Shown here piece after piece: positions 8,758 to 17,337 of a DNA stretch of 57,941 nt (positions are counted from its first letter, which is position 1; each line of letters begins with the position of its first letter). The translations under genes were made by a program, and so were the position numbers. Below the pieces are notes generated by a model. That model saw only the letters and a list, made by a program, of their open reading frames with translations, searched no databases and was not told the origin of the DNA. The DNA comes from an uncultured Faecalicatena sp. (GTDB lineage Bacteria > Bacillota > Clostridia > Lachnospirales > Lachnospiraceae), in the NCBI GenBank assembly GCA_948468385.1, contig CAOKHZ010000028.1:1-57941 (forward strand). The letters run 5' to 3'.

Positions 8758-9474
8758 ATGAAAAAAAGAGAAGTCAAATTGTCGGGGAAGAAAATGATTG
8801 TAATTGTGAAGGGTTTGCTTTTGTTGATTCTGGTGGGGGTTTTGCTCGTGCTGTTCGTTAATTTTCATGTCAGCCGTGTGGCGGCGAAGGATTTCACGAC
8901 ACTTGAGGAGCTTTCCAGGGAAATAGAAGCGGGCGAGAGCGGGCCGGCGGATGCCGCCCTCGTGCTCGGGGCACAAGTGAAGCAAGATGGCAGTATGAGC
9001 CTGATGCTTAAGGAGCGCGTGGATATGGGAATCGAGCTTTATCAGGCGGGGGTCGTGAAGAAGTTGATTATGAGCGGAGATCATGGCCGGGTCGGTTACG
9101 ACGAGGTGAATACGATGAAGGACTATGCCATTTCCCAAGGGGTTCCTTCGGAAGACGTTTTCATGGATCATGCCGGGTTTTCCACCTATGAGAGCATGTA
9201 TCGGGCGAAGGAAATCTTTGAGGTGGAGAGCGTGGTGGTGGTCACCCAGCAATATCATTTGTACCGTGCGGTGTATGACGCGCGGGCATTTGGCATGGAC
9301 GTAACGGGCGTGGCCTGCGACACGGCGGTCTATCACGGGGACACGTACCGGAAGAGTCGTGAAATGTTGGCGAGACTGAAGGATTTTGGTTATACGCTTA
9401 TAAAGCCGAAGCCGACGTTTCTCGGGGAGGTGATTCCGGTCAGCGGGGACGGCAATGTGACCAATGACCGATAA
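8758..9474 (+). CDS. SanA/YdcF-like DUF218 membrane protein
   Basis: A 238-residue protein with one N-terminal membrane segment (about 14-36, KGLLLLILVGVLLVLF) and a DUF218 domain outside the membrane. Family blocks seen are DAALVLGAQV, the LKERVDMGIELYQAG helix, LIMSGDH, NTMKDYAISQGVP, TYESMYRAKEIF, VVVTQQYHLYRA and the C-terminal PKPTFLGEVIPVSGDG, which is typical of SanA rather than YdcF. SanA affects envelope integrity and vancomycin exclusion in enterobacteria; its biochemical role is not settled, and the transfer to Gram-positives is inference. GGGTGGAA lies before the ATG at 8758; a GTG at 8746 is less likely. It follows the leuS terminator, with no partner gene. Confidence 0.88.
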   Translation: MKKREVKLSGKKMIVIVKGLLLLILVGVLLVLFVNFHVSRVAAKDFTTLEELSREIEAGESGPADAALVLGAQVKQDGSMSLMLKERVDMGIELYQAGVVKKLIMSGDHGRVGYDEVNTMKDYAISQGVPSEDVFMDHAGFSTYESMYRAKEIFEVESVVVVTQQYHLYRAVYDARAFGMDVTGVACDTAVYHGDTYRKSREMLARLKDFGYTLIKPKPTFLGEVIPVSGDGNVTNDR

Positions 9475-9602
9475 ATGAGAACGAGGGTCGCCAGAAGTCC
9501 TGGGTGCACGATGGGGCGGGAGTATGTCGCGGATTCCGTGGGGACGGCAGGTGGGCGGACGGATTGACGGGGAACGTGTCACTCCGTGTCGTTTGTGCCA
9601 TG

Positions 9603-10310
9603 TCATGCCGTTTGTCCGGCGTGCATCACGAATTCTTTGAACAACGCCCGCATTTCCGGGGACTTGCGGTACATGCACTCGGGGTGCCACTGTACGCCGA
9701 TGGCGAAGGGGTGAGAGGGCATCTCCAATGCCTCGATCGTATTGTCCGAGGCGCGTGCGCAGACGGTCAACCCCTTTCCGGGCGTGTCGATGGTTTGATG
9801 GTGGTAGCTGTTGACGAATAGGTGGCGGCCGATATAGGTTCGAAGCTGGCTGTCCGGCATCACGCTGATGCGGTGGCTCACCTCGCTGCGCGCGTAAGAT
9901 TGTTGCATGTGGTCTAAGTGCTTGCCGGGCTGCAGGGAGATGTCCTGGTAAATCGTGCCGCCGCAGGCGACGTTGTAGACTTGCATGCCGCGGCAGATGG
10001 CGAAGACAGGTTTTTTCGTCTTCAGGATTTGTTTCATCAGGCGAATTTGAAATAAGTCCAGCGTGATGTTGGTCTTTCCGTTTCCGTTTTTAGGTTCCTG
10101 CCCGAAGAGCAGGGGAGTGATGTCATTTCCGCCGCAAAAGAGGAAACCGTCACAGAGGGAAATGTATTGTGACAGCATGTGGTCGGAGCGGATGAGCGGC
10201 AGGATGAGCGGGACGCCGCCGGAATAGCGCACGGCCTGGACGTAGGTGTTGGTGACAAATTGCCGGTCGCCTGACAGGCCGCAGACGACGGTGCCGATTT
10301 TAGGTTCCAT
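9603..10310 (-). CDS. Class I glutamine amidotransferase-like hydrolase (peptidase C26, PuuD-like)
   Basis: A 235-residue cytosolic hydrolase related to gamma-glutamyl-GABA hydrolase (PuuD). It shows the oxyanion segment GFLFCGGNDITP, the nucleophile elbow VFAICRGMQVYN (Cys), GGTIYQDI, VNSYHHQTI and the catalytic pair in GVQWHPE. The start at 10310 (MEPKIGTVVCG) has AGGAGAC upstream; the open frame continues further 5' without family likeness. Known members cleave gamma-glutamyl bonds; without puuABC neighbours the true substrate is open. The gene is transcribed away from an M19 dipeptidase, and both act on small peptide-like amides, which may be meaningful or chance. Confidence 0.9.
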   Translation of the reverse strand: MEPKIGTVVCGLSGDRQFVTNTYVQAVRYSGGVPLILPLIRSDHMLSQYISLCDGFLFCGGNDITPLLFGQEPKNGNGKTNITLDLFQIRLMKQILKTKKPVFAICRGMQVYNVACGGTIYQDISLQPGKHLDHMQQSYARSEVSHRISVMPDSQLRTYIGRHLFVNSYHHQTIDTPGKGLTVCARASDNTIEALEMPSHPFAIGVQWHPECMYRKSPEMRALFKEFVMHAGQTA

Positions 10311-10344
10311 GAAAGTCTCCTTTCGGTGTTTTACGGGTCTCAAA

Positions 10345-10403
10345 GTCATGTATTGACATGCCCTAAAGGACTAGCTTCGCGTCGCAAGCATGTCATCTAT
10401 GAC
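10345..10403. repeat. Inverted repeat in a divergent intergenic region
   Basis: The arm at 10345-10360 (GTCATGTATTGACATG) is nearly the reverse complement of the arm at 10389-10403 (CATGTCATCTATGAC), with the imperfect palindrome CTTCGCGTCGCAAG at 10375-10388 next to the right arm. It lies between the divergent C26 hydrolase and M19 dipeptidase genes and could be an operator or an mRNA hairpin. Confidence 0.5.
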
Positions 10404-10519
10404 CTTTTGCCCCTGGTATCATCATCATATGGATGATAGGATAGAATTATACATATTTTGGCAGGATTTTGATATTCTATTATGGAATGAAGTTCTATAA
10501 TAAAAAAGGAGAGGCTTTC

Positions 10520-10588
10520 GTGCCTTGGCGGCATGCCGCCTGGTTCGCGGGGCCTGGAAGCGGGTGGGACGATGATGAAACTTGTTGA
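10520..10588 (+). other. Possible 22-codon upstream reading frame
   Basis: A GTG at 10520 follows AAGGAGAGG and opens a short frame (MPWRHAAWFAGPGSGW...) whose stop at 10586-10588 overlaps the start of the dipeptidase gene. The strong ribosome binding site belongs to this frame rather than to the dipeptidase start, suggesting translational coupling. It contains the perfect palindrome GGCGGCATGCCGCC. Speculative. Confidence 0.25.
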
Positions 10589-11624
10589 CATGCATTGTGA
10601 CACGATTTATGAATTGTTACGAGGGACAAATGAGCAGACGCTTTTTCAAAATCACCTTTGCGTGGACATGGAAGGAATGAGGCGTGCGCAGACGATGGCG
10701 CAGTTTTTCGCGTGTTTCGTGGATGCGAAGGAGTGGGCGGACGCAAGCGGGCGTAAGCCGCGAATGCTTTCGCCAAACGACGGGGCAGTGTTGACCGGGG
10801 ATACCTGGGAGCGTGCGTATGCAAGGGTGCTTGAGATGTTAGAGCGGCTTGGCAAGGAGCAAAGTGATGAATTGAGACAAGTGTTTTCGTTTCATGAAAT
10901 GGAAGAAAACCGGCGGCAACACGTCATTTCGGCGGTGGCAACGGTGGAAGAAGGGGGCGTGTTAAACGAAAAAATTGAGCGGGTGGATGAATTATACCGA
11001 AAGGGCGTCCGCCTGATTACGCTTACATGGAATTATGAAAATTGTCTGGCGTATCCGAACAGCCGGGACGCGCGGGTGATGCAAGGGCGGTTGAAGCCGT
11101 TTGGACTCGAAGTGTTGCGGCGGATGAACGAACTTGGCATGGTCGTGGACGTATCACATTTGTCGGACGGCGGGTTTTGGGATTGTATCAAATATGGCGA
11201 GGATCCCATCGTGGCTTCTCATTCCAACTGCCGGGCGTTGTGCGATCATCCACGCAACCTGACCGACGAGATGCTCCGCGCGCTGGCGGCCAAAGGCGGG
11301 GTGGCGGGACTTAATTTCTATCCGGTGTTCCTTAAGAAAGAGGAGGAAAGGGAAGTCGAGGAGAAAAGAGAGGGTACAATATCTTTGCGTGAAATTGCCA
11401 GGCATGCGAGGCACATGATTGACGTGGCGGGGGAAGAGGCCGTGGCAATCGGAACGGATTTTGACGGGTTCGTGGCGAAGGACACAGCCGGCTACATTTC
11501 CCACGTCGGGGAGATGGAATCCGTCTGGGATGCGTTTGCCAAGGAGAAGATTACCCCGAGGCAGATTGATAAAATTCAGTCGCAAAACGCGTTGCGGGTG
11601 TTGAAGGAAGTGTGGAGGGACTAA
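10572..11624 (+). CDS. Membrane dipeptidase-type metallopeptidase (M19)
   Basis: A 350-residue zinc dipeptidase of the renal-dipeptidase family, probably cytosolic since it has no signal peptide. Binuclear-site blocks are visible: DMHCDT (H-x-D, residues 6-11), ITLTWNYENCLAYP, VDVSHLSD, VASHSNCRALCDHPRNLTDEML and IGTDFDGF. M19 enzymes hydrolyse dipeptides, including those with a D-residue at the C-terminus. ATG-ATG-AAA at 10572 is taken as start because family similarity begins with KLVDMHCDT; the frame itself is open from 10533. The next gene's open frame overlaps its end, but the real GH3 start is 72 bases later. Confidence 0.9.
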   Translation: MMKLVDMHCDTIYELLRGTNEQTLFQNHLCVDMEGMRRAQTMAQFFACFVDAKEWADASGRKPRMLSPNDGAVLTGDTWERAYARVLEMLERLGKEQSDELRQVFSFHEMEENRRQHVISAVATVEEGGVLNEKIERVDELYRKGVRLITLTWNYENCLAYPNSRDARVMQGRLKPFGLEVLRRMNELGMVVDVSHLSDGGFWDCIKYGEDPIVASHSNCRALCDHPRNLTDEMLRALAAKGGVAGLNFYPVFLKKEEEREVEEKREGTISLREIARHARHMIDVAGEEAVAIGTDFDGFVAKDTAGYISHVGEMESVWDAFAKEKITPRQIDKIQSQNALRVLKEVWRD

Positions 11625-11695
11625 GAGAAAGCTCTTGTTTTCGCGTAAAGCGACGGGGCTTGCGAGGTTTGTGGGAAAAGAAAGGATGGGTTACG

Positions 11696-14686
11696 ATGGC
11701 GAAAAAAGGATGGAAATTGGCGGCGGCCGCGTTGTCCGTAGGGGCAAATGCGGGAATCATGGCGGCGGTGAACGGCCCGCTTAAGAAAAACAAGAGAATG
11801 GTGGACAACATGGTCGGAGGAAACAAGGTTCGGATTGATTATGCGAATGCGGACTGCGCGGGTCTGGATTTGGATTATGATAAGCCGGATTATTCCAAGG
11901 AGAGCATCAAGCCGGCAGAGGCGCGTTTGGGTGCCGAGATTGCCGGGGAAGGCCTCGTGCTTTTAAAAAATGAAAATCATGCGTTGCCGATTCTTGGGGG
12001 AAGCACGGTCAGTTTGTTTAGCAGAAACGCCGTGACCGTTAGGGCGAAAGATACGATAACGGGTGGTCGGAACTTGAAAGTCATCTTTGAAAATGCGGGG
12101 ATGGGCGTGAACGAGACGTTGTGGAAGTTCTATAGCAAGGGCGCGGGGAAGTCTTACGGTCTGGGCAAGGGTTCCGTTGGTTTTGGCGACGGGGAGGATT
12201 TTCGGATTAACGAGTGTCCGCTGTCGGTTCTGGAAGACAAAGGCGTGTTGGAAAGCGCCCGTGGCACGGTGCCGGTGTACGTGTTGAAGCGGGTTGCGGG
12301 GGAAGGGCGCGACATGCCCCGCTCCATGTATCGGCATGCGGACATACTAGAAGACAAGGTGAAAAGCTATTTGGAACCGGATTCGGTGGAACTGGAGATT
12401 TTGGAGTACTTAAATGATCATTTTCAGAACGTCGTTCTGGTAGTCAATTCTAATGCGGCGTTGGAACTTGGCTGGCTTGCGGATTTTCCAAATATCACGT
12501 CGGTGGTTTTGGCACCGGACGGCCTGGAGGCGTTGCCGGACGTTTTGACGGGAAAGGTGAACCCTTCTGGTCGCACCGTGGACACGTTCGCCGCAAGGAC
12601 TTTGGCTTCTCCGGCGGCGCAAAATTTCGGGGATTATGCGTATTATAGAGAGGACGGGACACAGAGCAAGTATAATTATGTCAGCTATGCGGAGAATATT
12701 TACGTGGGATACAAATATTACGAGACGCGGTACGAGGATGTCGTGTTGAAGCGGGGCAATGCCGGGGAATATGACTATCGCAAAGAAGTCGTTTATCCGT
12801 TCGGGTACGGGCTTTCTTATACGACATTTGACTGGGGGCGGCCGAACGTCGTCTGGAACGGCAAGGAATGCAACGTGTCCGTCGAGGTGACGAACAGCGG
12901 CCATGTCGCGGGCAAGGACGTGGTGGAAGTCTACATACAGAGCCCTTATACGAAATATGACCAGAAGCACGGGGTGGAGAAAGCGTCCGTACAGTTGGTC
13001 GGATATGCCAAGACTCCGATGCTGGGCGTGGGAGAGAAGCGAACGGTGACGGTCACATTTACCGAAGAGCAGTTAAAGGCATATGACGCGAATCACGCCC
13101 GTACCTATATCCTGGATGCAGGAGAGTATTTCATCATTGCGGCAAGAAATGCCCATGACGCGGTCAACAATGTGTTGGCGGCGAAGAAAAAGACGATGGA
13201 TGACAAGATGACGGCAGAAGGGGACGCGTCCATGGTGGTTTCCTATGTGCCGGAAAATACGAAGGTGGACAAGAAACTCTATTCGACGGACGGCTACGGC
13301 AAGGTGGAGATTACCAACCATCTGGATGAGGCGAGAGGGGAGGTTCGCTACTTAAGCCGCGCGGACTGGACGGGGACGTTTCCTGTGCACGACGGGGAAC
13401 CGATGTCGGAAATCAGCACATGGGGCAATGAAATCAATGGTATTACGGATGATAACGCCCCGGCATCGTTTGTTTACGGAAAGACGATAACGGAGGAAGA
13501 ATTGGAAAAATTGGACGCGTTCGATTCGGGGAACCCGACGGACAAGTCGGATTTTGATGATAATATTGTCTACGGAAAGAAAAACGGGCGCGCTTTGATT
13601 GAATTGCGTGGCAAGGAATACGACGACCCGCTGTGGGAGGAGTTGCTCGACCAGCTGACCGAGGAGGAATACGAGCGTACCATCGGCGTTTCCGGATATG
13701 GTATTGAGGCGATTGAATCCGTGGGAATGCCATACTGTATGGACGGGGATACCGCGTCCGGCTTGATTTATGGCGGAACGGGAAGGTTTTTCCCTAATTC
13801 CATGACGCTCGCGCAGACGTGGAATCAGGAGTTGGCTTATGAATATGGCGTGATGATTGGCAACGAGGCGGTACTTGGCGGCCTGGCCGGGTGGTATGCC
13901 CCCTCGATGAACATTCATAGGACTCCGTATTCGGGAAGAAACGGGGAATATTATTCGGAAGACGCCTTTTTGTCGGGAGCCGTGGCGTCAAAAACCGTGT
14001 TGGGCGTGGCATCGAAAGGGGTTTATGCCTATATCAAACATTTTGCGTTTAACGACCAGGAAAACCATCGGGGAGACCGAAAAGGGCAGTATAGTATCGC
14101 GACATGGCTTCACGAGCAGGCGGCACGGGAGATTTACTTGCTTCCGTTTGAAATGTGCATGAAGGCGGGGGACGTTGACCTTGCCTATCTGAAAGAGACG
14201 CGGGACGGCTATGAAAACGCGGTCAAAAAGGTACGTGCCTGCAAGGCCGTCATGACCGGGTTCAACCGGGTCGGCCATACGTGGGTGGGCGGTTCGTATG
14301 CTCTGATTACGGAAATCGTCAGGAACGAGTGGGATTTCAAGGGCCTGATTATCACGGACAATGCCAATACGGGCGAGTTCATGGACGGCTACCAGATGAT
14401 TGAAGCGGGAGCGGACATTAAGCTGACCAACCTGCCGGAAGCGGCCAGGTTTGATTTCGACAGTCGGGACAAGGCACATTACTATTATGCACGGGAGGCC
14501 ATGCATCGTTTGTTGTACACGGTGGCAAACTCCAAGGTGATGAACGGGGCGATGCCGGGCGTGACATACAAGAGAGGGAAGACTTTGATGGACAAAATCA
14601 TATTGGCGGTCAATGCCGCATGCGGGGCGGGAATCGTCCTGGCCGTGCTGTCTATGTTAATTAGAGTGTTGCCAAAAAAGAAATAA
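11696..14686 (+). CDS. Glycoside hydrolase family 3 enzyme with reversed domain order and two membrane anchors
   Basis: A 996-residue beta-glycosidase-like protein. The usual GH3 order is inverted: the alpha/beta sandwich (GH3 C domain) comes first (about 60-300, AGEGLVLLKNENHALPILG), then a fibronectin-III-like domain (about 390-480, VEVTNSGHVAGKDVVEVYI), an insert, and last the TIM barrel (about 640-940). The barrel has GMPYCMDGDTASGL, APSMNIHRTPYSGRNGEYYSED, YIKHFAFNDQENHR and the nucleophile Asp in LIITDNANTGEF (about 887). Hydrophobic segments sit at both ends (about 5-22 and 966-990), the latter followed by PKKK, so the enzyme is probably held on the membrane. Reversed GH3 enzymes are known from Butyrivibrio and Ruminococcus. 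Substrate is not assignable. Confidence 0.9.
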   Translation: MAKKGWKLAAAALSVGANAGIMAAVNGPLKKNKRMVDNMVGGNKVRIDYANADCAGLDLDYDKPDYSKESIKPAEARLGAEIAGEGLVLLKNENHALPILGGSTVSLFSRNAVTVRAKDTITGGRNLKVIFENAGMGVNETLWKFYSKGAGKSYGLGKGSVGFGDGEDFRINECPLSVLEDKGVLESARGTVPVYVLKRVAGEGRDMPRSMYRHADILEDKVKSYLEPDSVELEILEYLNDHFQNVVLVVNSNAALELGWLADFPNITSVVLAPDGLEALPDVLTGKVNPSGRTVDTFAARTLASPAAQNFGDYAYYREDGTQSKYNYVSYAENIYVGYKYYETRYEDVVLKRGNAGEYDYRKEVVYPFGYGLSYTTFDWGRPNVVWNGKECNVSVEVTNSGHVAGKDVVEVYIQSPYTKYDQKHGVEKASVQLVGYAKTPMLGVGEKRTVTVTFTEEQLKAYDANHARTYILDAGEYFIIAARNAHDAVNNVLAAKKKTMDDKMTAEGDASMVVSYVPENTKVDKKLYSTDGYGKVEITNHLDEARGEVRYLSRADWTGTFPVHDGEPMSEISTWGNEINGITDDNAPASFVYGKTITEEELEKLDAFDSGNPTDKSDFDDNIVYGKKNGRALIELRGKEYDDPLWEELLDQLTEEEYERTIGVSGYGIEAIESVGMPYCMDGDTASGLIYGGTGRFFPNSMTLAQTWNQELAYEYGVMIGNEAVLGGLAGWYAPSMNIHRTPYSGRNGEYYSEDAFLSGAVASKTVLGVASKGVYAYIKHFAFNDQENHRGDRKGQYSIATWLHEQAAREIYLLPFEMCMKAGDVDLAYLKETRDGYENAVKKVRACKAVMTGFNRVGHTWVGGSYALITEIVRNEWDFKGLIITDNANTGEFMDGYQMIEAGADIKLTNLPEAARFDFDSRDKAHYYYAREAMHRLLYTVANSKVMNGAMPGVTYKRGKTLMDKIILAVNAACGAGIVLAVLSMLIRVLPKKK

Positions 14687-14718
14687 GGTAATAAATTAAG
14701 AGATATTTGCAACTTTCA

Positions 14719-14850
14719 AAAAGAGAGATTGTGCGAACGACTTTTGCACTGCGTAGATGAGACGAAAGAACGCGTCAGCCGATGCTGGCGCGTTCTTGTT
14801 TTAAAGGCTCATCGAAGCGTTTCGTGCAACGAAGCGAGCACAATCTCTTT
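14719..14850. repeat. Long nested imperfect palindrome with a terminator at its tip
   Basis: The outer arms AGAGATTGTGC and GCACAATCTCT pair (about 14724-14734 with 14837-14847), with TTGCAC/GTGCAA and GATGAG/CTCATC inside them, and the terminator stem at 14766-14802 at the centre. The whole 130-base block folds back on itself. It lies between the convergent GH3 and argG genes. Confidence 0.55.
14766..14802. terminator. Strong terminator between GH3 gene and argG
   Basis: AAGAACGCGTCAGC (14766-14779), loop CGAT, GCTGGCGCGTTCTT (14784-14797), then GTTTT. The stem is 14 bp with one G-T pair. It serves the + strand GH3 gene and may also stop argG read-through. Confidence 0.85.
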
Positions 14851-14882
14851 CGCGGAATTTTTGGTATCGATAGTGATTGTTC

Positions 14883-16103
14883 TTATTTCTCTAGTTCCTG
14901 CATTTTCATCGCGCGCACTTTCAGCGGCAGGCCGAAGAGGTTAATGAAGCCGTCCGCGTCGTGGTGGTCGTACAACTCGCCGGTGGTGAAGCTGGCAAGT
15001 GACTCGCTATACAAAGAATAAGGAGAAGTCTCGCCGGCTTTGATAATGTTTCCTTTATAAAGCTTGAATTTCACTTCGCCGGTCACGTACTGCTGGGTCA
15101 CGTCGACGAACGCCTGAATGGCCTCGCGCAGCGGCGTGAACCATTTTCCCTCGTATACGATCTGGGCGAACTTGTTGCCGAGGTCTTTCTTTACTTCGTA
15201 GGTGGCGCGGTCGAGCACCAGTTCCTCCAGTTGTTCGTGAGCTGCCATCAGGATGGTTCCGCCCGGTGTCTCGTAAACGCCGCGCGACTTCATGCCGACC
15301 ACGCGGTTTTCCACGATGTCTATGATGCCGATGCCGTGTTTTCCGCCTAGCTTGTTTAACTCGGCAATGATCTCAGAAACCTTCATCTCTTGTCCGTTTA
15401 AGGACTTCGGAACACCCGCCTCGAACGTCATGGTCACGTACTCGCCTTCGTTCGGAGCCTTTTCTGGGGATACGCCAAGCACCAATAAATCGTCATAGTT
15501 CGGCTCGTTTGCCGGGTCTTCCAGTTCCAACCCCTCGTGGCTGATGTGCCACAAGTTGCGGTCGCGGCTGTAGCTGTGCTTCGCGTCAAACGGAAGGTCG
15601 ATGCCGTGCTGGCGGCAGTATTCGATTTCGTCCTCGCGGGACTGCATGGTCCACACGTCGGTCATGCGCCATGGGGCGATGATCTTGATGTCGGGAGCGA
15701 GCGCCTTGATGCCAAGCTCGAAGCGAATCTGGTCGTTTCCTTTTCCCGTCGCGCCGTGGCAGATGGCCGAAGCCCCTTCCTTGCGGGCGATTTCGACCAG
15801 CCTTTTGGCGATGACCGGGCGCGCCATGGAAGTCCCTAGCAGATACTTGTTTTCATATACGGCTCCCGCTTTCACGCAGGGCATGATGTACTCGTCGCAA
15901 AATTCGTCGATGATGTTTTCAATATATAATTTGGACGCGCCGGATAATTTGGCCCGTTCCTCCAGTCCGTCCAATTCCTCGCCTTGCCCGCAGTCGATGC
16001 AGCAGCAGATGACTTCATAATCAAAATTCTCTTTCAGCCACGGAATGATGGCCGTCGTGTCCAGACCGCCGGAATATGCCAGGACTACTTTTTCTTTACT
16101 CAT
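14883..16103 (-). CDS. argG: Argininosuccinate synthase
   Basis: Joins citrulline and aspartate with ATP in arginine synthesis. The 406-residue length is normal for the family. The N-terminal PP-loop [15 protein letters not shown] (residues 5-19), the [13 protein letters not shown] block, [15 protein letters not shown] and the C-terminal [17 protein letters not shown] are all present. GGAGGTATTACC precedes the ATG at 16103. The gene is transcribed alone from a promoter that overlaps an ArgR-like palindrome. No argH follows; argCJBD lies 18 kb away with the same operator type, so pathway genes are split but probably co-regulated. Confidence 0.98.
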   Translation of the reverse strand: MSKEKVVLAYSGGLDTTAIIPWLKENFDYEVICCCIDCGQGEELDGLEERAKLSGASKLYIENIIDEFCDEYIMPCVKAGAVYENKYLLGTSMARPVIAKRLVEIARKEGASAICHGATGKGNDQIRFELGIKALAPDIKIIAPWRMTDVWTMQSREDEIEYCRQHGIDLPFDAKHSYSRDRNLWHISHEGLELEDPANEPNYDDLLVLGVSPEKAPNEGEYVTMTFEAGVPKSLNGQEMKVSEIIAELNKLGGKHGIGIIDIVENRVVGMKSRGVYETPGGTILMAAHEQLEELVLDRATYEVKKDLGNKFAQIVYEGKWFTPLREAIQAFVDVTQQYVTGEVKFKLYKGNIIKAGETSPYSLYSESLASFTTGELYDHHDADGFINLFGLPLKVRAMKMQELEK

Positions 16104-16141
16104 GGTAATACCTCCTAAACGTATGATTCGAACCAAGGACT

Positions 16142-16170
16142 ACTATACACCTTTTTGCATATTTATGCAA
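16142..16170 (-). promoter_or_regulatory. argG promoter
   Basis: On the minus strand TTGCAT (16170-16165), a 17-bp spacer and TATAGT (16147-16142). The -35 box lies inside the operator palindrome described separately. Confidence 0.7.
16155..16170. promoter_or_regulatory. Candidate ArgR operator of argG
   Basis: The perfect palindrome TTGCATAAATATGCAA (minus strand) covers the argG -35 box. It resembles the boxes before argC (TGCATAAAAATTCA and TGAATAATATGCAT), which fits binding by an ArgR/AhrC hexamer. No argR gene is in the window. Confidence 0.6.
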
Positions 16171-16181
16171 GAGAAAAGGCA

Positions 16182-17102
16182 CTATAGGACGAGGATAATT
16201 TCTCTGGCGGTTTCCGTTGGCAGACGATTTTGTACGTTGTCGGTTGGCAGGGGTGGGGTGAGCATGGGCTGCCATTTTCCTTCCTTGCGGTAAGCGGACG
16301 CGCTCATCCCGAACTGCCTTTCAAACATCTGGTTCAAGTAGCGGCTGCTGGAAAATCCGGATTCGATGCAAATGTCAAGGATGTTTAGCGAGGTCTTGCG
16401 AATGAGCCGTAACGCGTGCTCAAAGCGCAGGTGGTTGACATAATCTTGAAAGGACACGCCCAGGGTTTTCTTGATAAAATGGGAGACGTGAAAGGTCGTG
16501 ATGTTTTCCAGCCGCGCGACGTCGTCCAACGTAATTCGTTCGGTATAATGTTCCGCAATATAATCCGTGATACGGTTTAACCGCAACGTGCTGGCCCGTG
16601 TCAGTTCGTATTCTTTGGAACTAATCAAAACGCCGCCCCCCGCTGTTGCCAGATGGTAGAAGCAGTCAAAGAGGAGGGAGGCGCATTTTAGTTCGTAGCG
16701 CGTTTCTTCCCCATAATAGGCCTTGGCGCAGGAAATCAGGTCTGCATAGAGGGTTTGGTGAAGCGGCGTGCCGGGCGTGAGGATATTTTTGAACTGAATG
16801 CGTGACACGTCGGGACTTATGTTTTTATAGAATTCCGTATGTATCTGAAATGCCAGGATGAGGTTGCGCTTCCCGGTGCTTAAGAACGAATGGATTTGGT
16901 AGCGATTGATTACGTAGACGTCATTCTTATGCAGCTCGATTCGTTCTCGTTCCAGAATCAGTTCCACGTCCCCTTCCAGGATGAGTCCGATTTCCAGGTC
17001 GGAGTGTCCGTGCGGGTTGCGAGACTTCATTTCCACGAGAAATAATTCCAGATGGTTCATGGCATTGTGGTGGACGATTTCATATTCTTTCTGTTTTGTC
17101 AT
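16182..17102 (-). CDS. AraC family regulator with N-terminal cupin-like sensor
   Basis: A 306-residue regulator. The first 110 residues look like a small cupin sensor (HGHSDLEIGLILEGDVELIL, DVYVINRYQIHSF). The last 100 residues have two helix-turn-helix motifs: TLDDVARLENITTFHVSHFIKK and a second ending GFSSSRYLNQMFERQFGMSASAYRK. The start at 17102 is supported by CAGGAAAC upstream; the longer frame from 17156 is less likely. It diverges from the isomerase/kinase/aldolase operon, 235 bp apart, and is the natural candidate for its activator, probably binding a sugar. The intergenic stretch shows no strong consensus -35, which fits activator dependence. Confidence 0.9.
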   Translation of the reverse strand: MTKQKEYEIVHHNAMNHLELFLVEMKSRNPHGHSDLEIGLILEGDVELILERERIELHKNDVYVINRYQIHSFLSTGKRNLILAFQIHTEFYKNISPDVSRIQFKNILTPGTPLHQTLYADLISCAKAYYGEETRYELKCASLLFDCFYHLATAGGGVLISSKEYELTRASTLRLNRITDYIAEHYTERITLDDVARLENITTFHVSHFIKKTLGVSFQDYVNHLRFEHALRLIRKTSLNILDICIESGFSSSRYLNQMFERQFGMSASAYRKEGKWQPMLTPPLPTDNVQNRLPTETAREIILVL

Positions 17103-17337
17103 GGTTTTGTTTCCTGCGTATTTTTGATTTTTATGGTTTGTCGTTTCTATCGCCAATTTGTGGCAAGGGCATTCCCTTGTTCCAAGCTTTTTTCAGTGTA
17201 TCATTTTTTCTCATACATTTCAATGGAAAGTCACAAGCTTGGCATAGAAAAATCGCAACATTGTCATTTTACGTATCGCATAATCTGGTATAACTTTAGA
17301 TGAACACTTGACACGCAAGCATGAAAGGAGCAAAAAA

